Positions 7,651-14,395 of a DNA stretch of 64,000 bases are shown in pieces. The notes under the pieces were generated by a model. It was not told where the DNA came from. It did no database searches and saw only the letters and a list, made by a program, of their open reading frames with translations. This stretch comes from Clostridia bacterium. Lineage in GTDB: Bacteria; Bacillota; Clostridia; Oscillospirales; Acutalibacteraceae. Position 1 is the stretch's first letter; the number at the start of each line of letters is the position of its first letter. The stretch spans positions 1 through 64,000 of the forward strand of contig JAFQKB010000029.1 of NCBI GenBank assembly GCA_017397125.1, read 5' to 3'. Position numbers and translations under genes: made by a program.

Positions 7651-7697
7651 AAAAGATATGCTACCACTAGGATAGCATATCTTTGTGCGTTTTGCAA
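7651..7697 (-). promoter_or_regulatory. Compound terminator-promoter hairpin element, copy 3
   Basis: A 12-bp inverted repeat (7652-7663 with 7673-7684), followed leftward by a T-rich tail, just after the ferritin stop. Relative to copies 1 and 2 both arms carry a compensating change (GTGC to ATGC). TTGCAA (7692-7697), 17 bp and TATCCT (7669-7674) with TATGC form a minus-strand promoter for the membrane-protein gene. Read-through from ferritin would form the hairpin; transcripts starting here would not. Confidence 0.62.
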
Positions 7698-7700
7698 GTA

Positions 7701-8213
7701 TTACAGCGTCAGGCTGGGGGCGGAATACACCCGGGTCGCCAGCTCCTGGTCCAGCAGATACAGGCTCTTGGGGTCGTCGCCGAAGAGCTTATACTTGCTG
7801 ACCATCTTATCGGCGTTCTCCTCCTCCTCCAGCTGCTCCTTGACAAACCAATCCAGGAACTGCATGGTGCGGAAGTCACGGACGTCGTAGGCCGCCTCGT
7901 AGATGGCGTGGATCAGGGCGCTGACGTAGCGCTCGTGCTTAGCCCCGGCCAGCAGAGGATCCAGCGCATTGGCAAAGACCTCGCCGGGCTTGTCGATGGC
8001 CTTAAGCTCCACCGGGATACCGTTGCTCTGCAAATACCGCAGGAACAGCAGGGCGTGGTCACGCTCCTCCTGGGCCTGGATGGTGTACCAGTTGGCAAAG
8101 CCGTCCAGATCCTGCTCGGTATAATAATTGGCGATATCCAAATACAGATAGGCACTGTAGAATTCCTTATTGATCTGATCGTTGAGCAGCTCGATCACTT
8201 TTTTATCCAGCAT
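7701..8213 (-). CDS. ftnA: Ferritin (iron storage)
   Basis: 170 residues, the normal length of a non-haem ferritin subunit. It oxidises Fe(II) and stores it as mineral in a 24-mer. Ferroxidase residues are visible: Glu17 in NKEFYSAY, the QAQEERDHA motif (Glu49, Glu50, His53) and a later Glu/Gln pair in the fourth helix. It is the last gene of the perR-rubrerythrin-ferritin operon, 37 bp after rubrerythrin, so it should respond to peroxide through PerR. Transcription probably ends at hairpin copy 3. Confidence 0.94.
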   Translation of the reverse strand: MLDKKVIELLNDQINKEFYSAYLYLDIANYYTEQDLDGFANWYTIQAQEERDHALLFLRYLQSNGIPVELKAIDKPGEVFANALDPLLAGAKHERYVSALIHAIYEAAYDVRDFRTMQFLDWFVKEQLEEEENADKMVSKYKLFGDDPKSLYLLDQELATRVYSAPSLTL

Positions 8214-8250
8214 AGGTCTCTCCTCCTTAGATCGTAATCCTCAGCAAAGA

Positions 8251-8793
8251 TTAGCCGAAATAGCGCTTCAGCAGGCCCTCGAACGCCTTGCCGTGGCGAG
8301 CCTCGTCGCGAGCCATCTCATGGACGGTGTCGTGGATGGCGTCTAGACCCAACTCCTTAGCGCGCTTAGCCAGCTCAAATTTGCCCTCGGTGGCGCCGTT
8401 CTCGGCGTCCACACGCATCTCCAGGTTCTTCTTGGTGCTGTCGGTCAGCACCTCGCCCAGCAGCTCGGCAAACTTGGCGGCGTGCTCCGCCTCCTCATAG
8501 GCGGCCTTTTCCCAGTACAGACCGATCTCGGGATAGCCCTCGCGGTGGGCCACACGGGCCATGGCCAGGTACATACCCACCTCGGAGCACTCGCCCGCAA
8601 AGTTGGAGCGCAGGCCCTCGATGATCTCCATATCCACGCCCTGGGCCACGCCCACGACGTGCTCAGCCGCCCAGGTCTTGGGGCCGGACTGCTCCTTGAA
8701 CTTCTCCGCGGTGACGCCGCAGACGGGGCAAACGTGAGGAGCCTCCTCACCGGTGTGAACGTAACCGCAAACAGAGCAAACAAACTTTTTCAT
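8251..8793 (-). CDS. Reverse rubrerythrin (NADH peroxidase component)
   Basis: 180 residues with reversed domain order. An N-terminal rubredoxin-like iron site (CSVCGYV at residues 6-12 and CPVCG at 22-26) precedes a ferritin-like di-iron four-helix domain with EAEHAAK and DEARHGK helices. In clostridia this arrangement reduces H2O2 with electrons from NADH via flavoprotein partners, and it is strongly induced by oxygen. The rubredoxin domain uses short CxxC loops. It lies between perR and ferritin, a coherent peroxide-iron operon. Confidence 0.92.
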   Translation of the reverse strand: MKKFVCSVCGYVHTGEEAPHVCPVCGVTAEKFKEQSGPKTWAAEHVVGVAQGVDMEIIEGLRSNFAGECSEVGMYLAMARVAHREGYPEIGLYWEKAAYEEAEHAAKFAELLGEVLTDSTKKNLEMRVDAENGATEGKFELAKRAKELGLDAIHDTVHEMARDEARHGKAFEGLLKRYFG

Positions 8794-8822
8794 AATAAAT
8801 TACCTCCAAAATATAATACATT

Positions 8823-9245
8823 TTAGTTGGTCGGTTCTGCCGACCGGCAGGCGGGGCAACGCCCGCTGAAATAGATCCCCTGCCCCTCGACCAGATAGCC
8901 GTCGGGCATCAGCCGCTGCACCAGGCTCTCATCCAGGGTGAAATCGGCGATACCGCCGCATCGTCTGCAATGAAAGTGCCCGTGCAGAGCAACGTCGGCA
9001 TCGTAGTGCCGCTCCTCGGTGTCCATCGCCAGCTCCTTGACCAGGCCGGCCTTGACCAACGCGTGCAGTGAATTGTACACTGTGGTGCGGGAAAAGGTCG
9101 GGTGCTGCTGAACCAGCGCCTGATACACCGTCTCTGCCGAAGGGTGGGTGCGATGATCGTAGAGATACTCGTATACAGCGATGCGCTGCACCGTGGGCCG
9201 CAAGCCCCGCTCCCCTAACAGAGTAGCCATATCCTTTTGTGTCAT
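8823..9245 (-). CDS. perR: Fur-family peroxide-responsive repressor, PerR type
   Basis: 140 residues: an N-terminal winged helix (RPTVQRIAVYEYL, FSRTTVYNSL) and a C-terminal dimer domain. Structural-zinc cysteines are in CRRC (93-96) and CPAC (130-133). The metal-sensing set His34, Asp82, His88, His90 and Asp101 matches B. subtilis PerR His37/Asp85/His91/His93/Asp104 with a constant offset of three. The Asp in place of Glu at the last position favours PerR over Fur or Zur. The start at 9245 has AAAGGAGG. It heads its own operon and two operators flank its promoter. Confidence 0.9.
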   Translation of the reverse strand: MTQKDMATLLGERGLRPTVQRIAVYEYLYDHRTHPSAETVYQALVQQHPTFSRTTVYNSLHALVKAGLVKELAMDTEERHYDADVALHGHFHCRRCGGIADFTLDESLVQRLMPDGYLVEGQGIYFSGRCPACRSAEPTN

Positions 9246-9276
9246 TCGCGCCTCCTTTCTGCTAATCACTACTTGT

Positions 9277-9291
9277 TTGTAATGATTACAA
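9277..9291. promoter_or_regulatory. PerR operator 1 (at the transcription start)
   Basis: A perfect 7-1-7 palindrome, TTGTAATGATTACAA, fits the PerR box. It covers the predicted start (about 9289) just downstream of the -10, the position expected for repression. Confidence 0.85.
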
Positions 9292-9295
9292 TGTG

Positions 9296-9324
9296 ATAAT
9301 ACACCATCGAGCGCGATTTGTCAA
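9296..9324 (-). promoter_or_regulatory. Promoter of perR-rubrerythrin-ferritin
   Basis: On the minus strand a perfect TTGACA (9319-9324), 17-bp spacer and TATTAT (9296-9301). It is bracketed by identical PerR boxes at 9277-9291 and 9343-9357. Confidence 0.88.
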
Positions 9325-9342
9325 TAGTTTTTTGAAAAAAGT

Positions 9343-9357
9343 TTGTAATGATTACAA
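9343..9357. promoter_or_regulatory. PerR operator 2 (upstream of the -35)
   Basis: A second exact copy of the 15-bp palindrome, 66 bp from the first, just upstream of the -35. Its right part runs into the A-tract that becomes the U-run of the pfp terminator. Confidence 0.82.
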
Positions 9358-9392
9358 AAAAATTGCACCATCCATTCAGACGGTGCAATTTT
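9358..9392 (-). terminator. Terminator of mgtE-pfp
   Basis: An 11-bp stem (9359-9369 with 9382-9392). On the minus strand it is followed by about eight T residues that overlap PerR operator 2. It starts a few bases after the phosphofructokinase stop. Confidence 0.85.
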
Positions 9393-9395
9393 CTA

Positions 9396-10601
9396 TTATT
9401 CCTTTATAATAAAATGGCGAGCCAAGCCGTTTTCGGTGAGTACCACAGGCTCACCCATAATCAGCGGCTGAATATAGTTGAGAGCTTCCGGCAGCACGTC
9501 GTTGCCCGCTTCGTTGATCCACTGGCGGGGCACGTATTTGACCTTGTTGGCCACCTCACGCACCGATACGATGTCGTACAGCGGTGTATAGCCATCGCCG
9601 CGGCTGACAATGGCGCTGACCTGGCCGGTCTCCCCTACTGCAGCCGCCTGTACCGCCACTGCGCCCAGCTGCTCCGCCTCCTCCAGGTCGGTCTCGGAGG
9701 CGATGTGGGCGGCACAACGCTGGAGAATGTTCAGCTCCACCGAGCGCACCTTACAGCCGATGCGGTCACGGACCAGCTCCTCCAGGCATTTTCCGATGCC
9801 GGAGAGGTACTTGTGGCCGAACGTATCCACCTTGCCGGACTGAAAATCATCCAGTCCTTCCAGTTCCACGCCCTCTGACACCGCCACGATGACGGTGCGG
9901 CTCTTTTTCTGAGCCTCACGCAGGTCCTCCAGGAACTGCTCGGCGGAGAAATCCACCTCCGGCAGATACACCAGATGGGGTGCGTCGCAGCCAAACAGAC
10001 GGGGCAGCGCCGCCGCCGCCGTCAGCCAGCCGGTATCCCGGCCCATGATCTCCACGATCAGCACGCTGTCCAGCTCGTACACGGTGCAGTCCCGGATCAT
10101 CTCCCACATAGCGGTGGCCACAAACTTGGCGGCCGATCCATAGCCGGGGGTATGGTCCATCAGGCACAGGTCGTTATCAATGGTCTTGGGCACACCCATC
10201 ACGCAGATGGGACTGCCCACCGAGGCAAAATAGGTGGAGAGCTTATCCACCGTATCCATGGAATCGTTGCCGCCGATGTAGAAAAAGGCACCGATGTCGT
10301 GCTTTTCCAGCGTGGCACGGATGGTCTCGTACACAGCCGGATCCTTCTCCACCGCCGGCAGCTTATACCGGCAGGAGCGCAGCGCCGCAGACGGAGTCTG
10401 GCGCAGCAACGTCTGCTGCTCGTCCGTATCCAGCTGCTCATTCAGGTTCACCAGGCGGTCGTTGAGGATGCCCTCAATACCGTTGAGCGAACCAAACACG
10501 ATGTCCACCTGGGGCCACTGCCGAGCCGCCCGGTAGACACCCAGCAGAGATGCATTGATCACAGCGGTGGGACCGCCGGACTGGGCAACGACAACGTTCA
10601 T
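9396..10601 (-). CDS. pfp: 6-phosphofructokinase, PPi-dependent type
   Basis: 401 residues in the PFK family; it phosphorylates fructose 6-phosphate in glycolysis. Donor-specificity residues favour pyrophosphate. The phosphate loop reads GGNDS (residues 110-114), with Asp113 where ATP enzymes have Gly. The catalytic loop reads PKTIDND, with Lys139 where ATP enzymes have Gly; Asp142 is the catalytic base. EIMGRDTGW and the C-terminal VPRQWINEAG region are also of the PPi clade. AGGAGG precedes the ATG. It lies 15 bp after mgtE and is probably co-transcribed with it. Confidence 0.88.
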   Translation of the reverse strand: MNVVVAQSGGPTAVINASLLGVYRAARQWPQVDIVFGSLNGIEGILNDRLVNLNEQLDTDEQQTLLRQTPSAALRSCRYKLPAVEKDPAVYETIRATLEKHDIGAFFYIGGNDSMDTVDKLSTYFASVGSPICVMGVPKTIDNDLCLMDHTPGYGSAAKFVATAMWEMIRDCTVYELDSVLIVEIMGRDTGWLTAAAALPRLFGCDAPHLVYLPEVDFSAEQFLEDLREAQKKSRTVIVAVSEGVELEGLDDFQSGKVDTFGHKYLSGIGKCLEELVRDRIGCKVRSVELNILQRCAAHIASETDLEEAEQLGAVAVQAAAVGETGQVSAIVSRGDGYTPLYDIVSVREVANKVKYVPRQWINEAGNDVLPEALNYIQPLIMGEPVVLTENGLARHFIIKE

Positions 10602-10616
10602 ATATATCCTCCTCTA

Positions 10617-12038
10617 TTATGCGACAAATTGCAGCGTATGAATCAGCATCCACCAGGCAAGGCCGTAATAGGCCACCACCGCCACCAGGTCGTTGATGGT
10701 GGTGATCAGCGGGCCGGAGGCCACCGCCGGATCGATGCGCAGTTTTTTGAAAAGCATAGGCACCACGGTGCCGGTCAGGCCGGATATGGTCATGGCGATG
10801 GCCATAGACAGACCGATACAGCCGGAGGTGGCAAAGGCGAACAGCGGGTCGTTGCCCTTGACCAGCCAAACGTACAGACCGATCAGGCCGGCGGACGCCA
10901 GGCCCAGCACCGTGCCGTTGAGAAAGGCCACCCGCAGCTCCTTAAACACCAGGGCGGCGCTCTCGCGGCCGCTGATCTGCTCATCCATCAGCACACGGAT
11001 GGTGACGGCCAGAGACTGGGTGCCCACGTTACCGGCCATAGACAGGGTCAGGGACTGGAAGCACACGATGAGGGTCAGGCTGCTGACCACATCCTCAAAG
11101 AGACTGACCACCGCCGACACACCCAGGCCCAGGAACAGCAACACGATCAGCCAGGGAATGCGCTTTTGCATACTGCGCAAGAGAGGCTCCTCCAGATCTT
11201 CCTCGGCGGTCAGACCGGCCAGACGGGCGTAGTCCTCGCTCATCTCCTCGTCCACGACCTCGATCAGCTCCTGGGCGGTGATGACGCCCAGCAGGCGGTT
11301 GTCCTCGCCCAGTACCGGGATGGAGTCCTCAGAATAGTCCTTCAACTGCTCTATGCAGGATTCCACCGTCCAGGTGGCGTATACAAAGGGATAGGAGGTG
11401 ACGATCAGGTCCTCCAGCTGCGCCTCCTTACGGGCAACGATCAGATCCTTCAGATCGATGGCGCCGTAGAAGGTGCCGTCCTCCTGCAGGGCGTACAGAG
11501 TACCGATATTGTCGTTGTCCGCCGCCTGGCGCACCAGGGATTTCATCGCCTCTGGGATGGTGAGATCCCGACCGATGGCCACGTAGTTGGTGGTCATGCG
11601 ACTACCGATCAGGTCGTCGTCGTAGGAATCGATCAGCTGGATGTCCTCGGCGGCGTCCGGATCCATCAGCTCCAGCAACTCCTGGCGCTTGTCCTCGTCC
11701 AGCTCCTCCAGTACCTCCACCGCATCGTCGGCGTCCATACCCTCGATAACGTCGGCCGCCAGCTCGGCATCCAACTCTTCGATATAGGTGCCCACGTCCT
11801 CCAGATAGGCGAACACGTCGCTCATCCGCTCCAGGCCGAGAATGCGGTACAACCGCCGCCGGTCCTGGGGCGGCAGCTGCTCCAGCAGGTCAGCCAGATC
11901 GTTGTCGTGATAGCCCTCCATCTCCTGGCGCAACTCAGCCATAGGCCGGCGACTGCGCAAAAGCAGGGTCAGCTCTTCGGTATAATCCGGGTAGGCGGCG
12001 CCCTCCGGATTCACCGGCAAGTATTTCTCTTCAGCCAT
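10617..12038 (-). CDS. mgtE: Magnesium transporter MgtE
   Basis: 473 residues with the full MgtE layout: an acidic N-terminal superhelical domain (about 20-135, rich in DxADLLEQL-type repeats), two CBS domains (about 140-265) and a five-helix membrane domain (about 295-470). The pore signature AGNVGTQSL is present and the helices end at MLIHTLQFVA. MgtE is a Mg2+-gated Mg2+ channel in the cytoplasmic membrane; the cytosolic domains close it at high Mg2+. The start has GGGAGG upstream. A promoter about 190 nt upstream leaves a long structured leader (separate entry). Confidence 0.96.
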   Translation of the reverse strand: MAEEKYLPVNPEGAAYPDYTEELTLLLRSRRPMAELRQEMEGYHDNDLADLLEQLPPQDRRRLYRILGLERMSDVFAYLEDVGTYIEELDAELAADVIEGMDADDAVEVLEELDEDKRQELLELMDPDAAEDIQLIDSYDDDLIGSRMTTNYVAIGRDLTIPEAMKSLVRQAADNDNIGTLYALQEDGTFYGAIDLKDLIVARKEAQLEDLIVTSYPFVYATWTVESCIEQLKDYSEDSIPVLGEDNRLLGVITAQELIEVVDEEMSEDYARLAGLTAEEDLEEPLLRSMQKRIPWLIVLLFLGLGVSAVVSLFEDVVSSLTLIVCFQSLTLSMAGNVGTQSLAVTIRVLMDEQISGRESAALVFKELRVAFLNGTVLGLASAGLIGLYVWLVKGNDPLFAFATSGCIGLSMAIAMTISGLTGTVVPMLFKKLRIDPAVASGPLITTINDLVAVVAYYGLAWWMLIHTLQFVA

Positions 12039-12225
12039 ACTAAAACCTCCCGTCTGCTATCCGCAGATAGCGATAACGTCAGGCGGTCTGTGCCGATACG
12101 GGACGACTATATCAAGAACACCCGGTGACACACACAGATCGCAATAATAGACCCACTACTTCGGGGAGGAACCGGATTGCTCTCCATTTGTATCACCTTC
12201 CTTTATTATATAATGAATTACACTA
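12039..12225 (-). promoter_or_regulatory. Long structured mgtE leader, candidate Mg-responsive RNA
   Basis: The transcript from the 12232 promoter has a leader of about 187 nt. In RNA order, an 8-bp closing helix (12190-12197 with 12124-12131) encloses an inner stem (12176-12183 with 12136-12145). Then come a GC hairpin and a perfect 6-bp hairpin (12056-12071) next to the ribosome site. A TCCCGT segment upstream can pair with ACGGGA of the Shine-Dalgarno region. I cannot find the conserved core of the M-box (ykoK) riboswitch, so the class is unknown. The rest of the 12039-12369 gap holds the mgtE and tRNA promoters. Confidence 0.45.
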
Positions 12226-12231
12226 CCCTTC

Positions 12232-12260
12232 ATTATAGTTTCTTCTTTCTATTTTTGCAA
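12232..12260 (-). promoter_or_regulatory. Promoter of mgtE-pfp
   Basis: Minus strand: TTGCAA (12255-12260), 17 bp, perfect TATAAT (12232-12237). The predicted start is near 12225. Confidence 0.75.
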
Positions 12261-12317
12261 CCCCTGAACGAAAAATTACATAAATTCAAATTTTCAAAAA
12301 CTTTTTCAAAAAAAGGG

Positions 12318-12346
12318 TTGACTTTTCGTAAGAGATTTGCTATTAT
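12318..12346 (+). promoter_or_regulatory. Promoter of tRNA-Ala
   Basis: TTGACT (12318-12323), 17-bp spacer, TATTAT (12341-12346), with an overlapping TATAAT 3 bp further on. The tRNA begins about 17 nt after the predicted start. Confidence 0.75.
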
Positions 12347-12369
12347 AATGCCTGTTCCGAGCACCATAT

Positions 12370-12445
<76 letters not shown>

Positions 12446-12450
12446 AGAAG

Positions 12451-12481
12451 ACAGTCGATGGAAGACCATCGGCTGTTTTTC
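12451..12481 (+). terminator. Terminator of tRNA-Ala
   Basis: An 11-bp stem with one G-T pair (12451-12461 with 12466-12476) followed by TTTTT. Confidence 0.85.
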
Positions 12482-12505
12482 TTTATCCTATAAAAGTTGT
12501 GATAT

Positions 12506-12550
12506 AAAAGAGTGAAGCCGTGCTGTATCTCAGCACGGCTTCACTCTTTT
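12506..12550. terminator. Strong bidirectional terminator after spoVM
   Basis: A perfect 20-bp stem (12506-12525 with 12531-12550, 5-nt loop) with A/T tracts on both ends. It ends the long minus-strand yicC-to-spoVM operon and backs up the tRNA terminator. Confidence 0.92.
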
Positions 12551-12638
12551 ATGTATCCATCGGCTCCTTGTGAATGCCGAACAACCGGCGCAGGATGCCA
12601 CCCAGGAATTTAGGGCTCTTAAAAACTACCACTCGCAT
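12549..12638 (-). CDS. spoVM: Stage V sporulation protein SpoVM (29 residues)
   Basis: A 29-codon ORF whose product contains SPKFLGGILRRLFG. It matches the amphipathic SpoVM helix of B. subtilis (LPKFLGGIVRAMLG) residue by residue around the conserved Pro-Lys-Phe-Leu-Gly-Gly core. SpoVM binds the convex forespore membrane and anchors SpoIVA to start coat assembly. The place after thiN and rsgA is the same as in B. subtilis. The ribosome site (GAGAGG, then GGGG) is modest. The stop codon overlaps the operon's terminator stem. This single tiny gene indicates that the organism sporulates. Confidence 0.9.
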   Translation of the reverse strand: MRVVVFKSPKFLGGILRRLFGIHKEPMDT

Positions 12639-12656
12639 TATGTAACCCCGCCTCTC

Positions 12657-12806
12657 TCATCGTCTGCCACAGGACAGGCCGCAGAAGATCAGCGCCGCAC
12701 CCAGTAATACCACCACAAACTCCGAAGGAAACACCAGGCAGGCCAACAGCCCCACGCCAAAGGCCACAAAACAAAGCTCCGTGCTGTTCCTTCTCCGTCG
12801 TCGCAT
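12657..12806 (-). CDS. 49-residue membrane protein, unknown
   Basis: An Arg-rich start (MRRRRRNSTE) followed by two hydrophobic helices (about 11-27 and 30-46) and a short Cys/Arg end. GGGGGAGAG lies about 9 nt before the ATG at 12806. It sits between thiN and spoVM, 18 bp before spoVM and 68 bp after thiN, so it belongs to the operon. I do not recognise a named family. Confidence 0.6.
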   Translation of the reverse strand: MRRRRRNSTELCFVAFGVGLLACLVFPSEFVVVLLGAALIFCGLSCGRR

Positions 12807-12874
12807 TACGCTCACTCTCCCCCACGCGCCATTCTGTGCTACTAACAGAATATGCATCGGGACGGAAAAGAGTG

Positions 12875-13504
12875 TCAATCCTTTGAAAAATACAGGAGCA
12901 GCGTGCCCTCCTTGAAAGAAACGCACACGTCCTCATCCAGGCACTCATTGCTGACGCACAGGGGATCAAACGGCGACAGGGTGAAATCCTCCACCTCGTA
13001 CAGGACGCCGGAGACAAACAGCCCGGTCACGTCACCGCCAAAGGCAAAAAGCGAAAGCTTTTCGCCTACCTCGGCCGGAAAAATATAGCTACCGGGGGAC
13101 AACGGGAAAATCTCGTTTTGCTCGTCTGCCAGCGTCACCGCGCAGCCACGGCGGGCGTAATCCGCCGCCACGGTCAGGGCCGCCTGCTGATGATCCAGCC
13201 GCCCGCCGGTGCAACCCAGCAGCAAAAACTCCCGATAGCCCGCCTCATAGCCGATCTTCAGCGCCTGGGCAGTATCGGTGACGTCTTTTTCGGTCGGCAA
13301 GGTGATAACCTTTACACCATCCGGAAGCACCGGTACGGTCATGGAGTCAAAATCAGCCACCAGCACCGACGGTGTAATCCCCATCAGCGCGGCCAGCTGC
13401 CAGCCGCCGTCGGCGGCGATCACATAATCCTCCGGCTGCAGCCGTCCGGCCAGCGACACCGGGTCCCGAAAAGGTCCGGCGGAAACGATCACACAACGGC
13501 TCAT
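12875..13504 (-). CDS. thiN: Thiamine pyrophosphokinase
   Basis: 209 residues. It transfers pyrophosphate from ATP to thiamine to make TPP. The signatures are AADGGWQLAALMGITPSVLVADFDS (residues 30-54) and LPTEKDVTDTAQAL, followed by GCTGGRLDHQ; the Asp and Lys residues in these bind Mg2+ and ATP. The start at 13504 overlaps the rsgA stop as ATGA, so translation is probably coupled. There is no TPP riboswitch in front because the gene is embedded in the operon. The position between rsgA and spoVM is conserved in Firmicutes; rpe, usually found here, is absent. Confidence 0.93.
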   Translation of the reverse strand: MSRCVIVSAGPFRDPVSLAGRLQPEDYVIAADGGWQLAALMGITPSVLVADFDSMTVPVLPDGVKVITLPTEKDVTDTAQALKIGYEAGYREFLLLGCTGGRLDHQQAALTVAADYARRGCAVTLADEQNEIFPLSPGSYIFPAEVGEKLSLFAFGGDVTGLFVSGVLYEVEDFTLSPFDPLCVSNECLDEDVCVSFKEGTLLLYFSKD

Positions 13505-14388
13505 ACCTTTTCCCACTCCTTTATATCCCTGACCGCCTCGTACATGGTGACGTAGCTCTCGTATCGGCTGGGCGAGATCTCCCCCGCCTCCACCGCACGG
13601 CGCACCGAGCAACCGGGCTCTTTATAGTGGGCACAGCCGGCAAAGCGGCAGGTGCCCTCGTACGGGGCGAACTCACGGAAGCAGTCGGCCAGATCCTCTT
13701 TATAGATCGGCTCCACCTGCTCCAGGTCCAAAGAGGAAAAGCCGGGGGTATCCACCAGATAGCCGCCCGCCAGATGATAGAGGGTAGCGGTGCGGGTGGT
13801 GTGGCGGCCACGGCCCAGCTTCTGACTGATCTCACCGGTGGACAGCTCCAGCGTAGAGTCCAGGGCATTGAGAATGCTGCTCTTCCCCACACCGGAATTG
13901 CCGGCGAACACGCTCACCTGCCCCGTCAGCCGCTGCCGCAGGGTGGTCAGAGTGGACGGATCGGTGGCGGACACCGTATAGCACTCCAGGCCGGTGGTGC
14001 GATAGATCGCCTCCAGCTCGGTAGGGTCACCCAGGTCGCTCTTATTGATGACGATAATGGGGGTGATATTCTTTTTTTCTGCCACGGCGATCATCTTATC
14101 CAGCACCAGGGTGTTGGTGCGGGGCTGGCACACAGAGGCCACCAGCACCAGCAGGTCCAGATTAGCCACCGGCGGACGCACCAGACAGTTGCGGCGCTGG
14201 GCCACCGACTCCAGCACACCGGTGTCCCCCTCCTCTACGGTGATGGTGACCCGGTCCCCGGCTACCGGGGTCAGACCCTGGCGGCGGAGGATACCCCGTC
14301 CACGGCAGGTATAGACCGTATCGGCGGCCTCTACGTAGTAGAAGCCGCCGATGGACTGCAAAATAATTCCTTGTATCTGTTGTGTCAT
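13501..14388 (-). CDS. rsgA: Ribosome small-subunit-dependent GTPase RsgA
   Basis: 295 residues: an N-terminal OB fold (1-70), a circularly permuted GTPase domain with NKSD (G4), then GNSGVGKSS (G1) and DTPGF (G3), and a C-terminal zinc finger (Cys-Xn-Cys-x-His-x5-Cys in CRFAGCAHYKEPGC). RsgA acts in late 30S maturation and releases factors near the decoding centre. The ATG at 14388 starts 8 bp after the prkC stop, with AGGA about 11 nt upstream. It lies next to the PrkC kinase, of which RsgA homologues are known substrates. Confidence 0.95.
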   Translation of the reverse strand: MTQQIQGIILQSIGGFYYVEAADTVYTCRGRGILRRQGLTPVAGDRVTITVEEGDTGVLESVAQRRNCLVRPPVANLDLLVLVASVCQPRTNTLVLDKMIAVAEKKNITPIIVINKSDLGDPTELEAIYRTTGLECYTVSATDPSTLTTLRQRLTGQVSVFAGNSGVGKSSILNALDSTLELSTGEISQKLGRGRHTTRTATLYHLAGGYLVDTPGFSSLDLEQVEPIYKEDLADCFREFAPYEGTCRFAGCAHYKEPGCSVRRAVEAGEISPSRYESYVTMYEAVRDIKEWEKV

Positions 14389-14395
14389 AAGCCTA

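Noticed and set aside
6123..7684. Hairpin repeats as terminal inverted repeats of an insertion sequence
   Set aside because: Each copy is an internal palindrome of about 33 bp at a gene boundary, there is no transposase and no target-site duplication. A regulatory repeat explains them better.
12039..12225. M-box (ykoK) riboswitch upstream of mgtE
   Set aside because: The family core sequence elements could not be recognised, so I report only an unclassified structured leader.
12807..13520. TPP riboswitch for thiN
   Set aside because: thiN overlaps rsgA by 4 bp inside a long operon; there is no leader where such an aptamer could lie.
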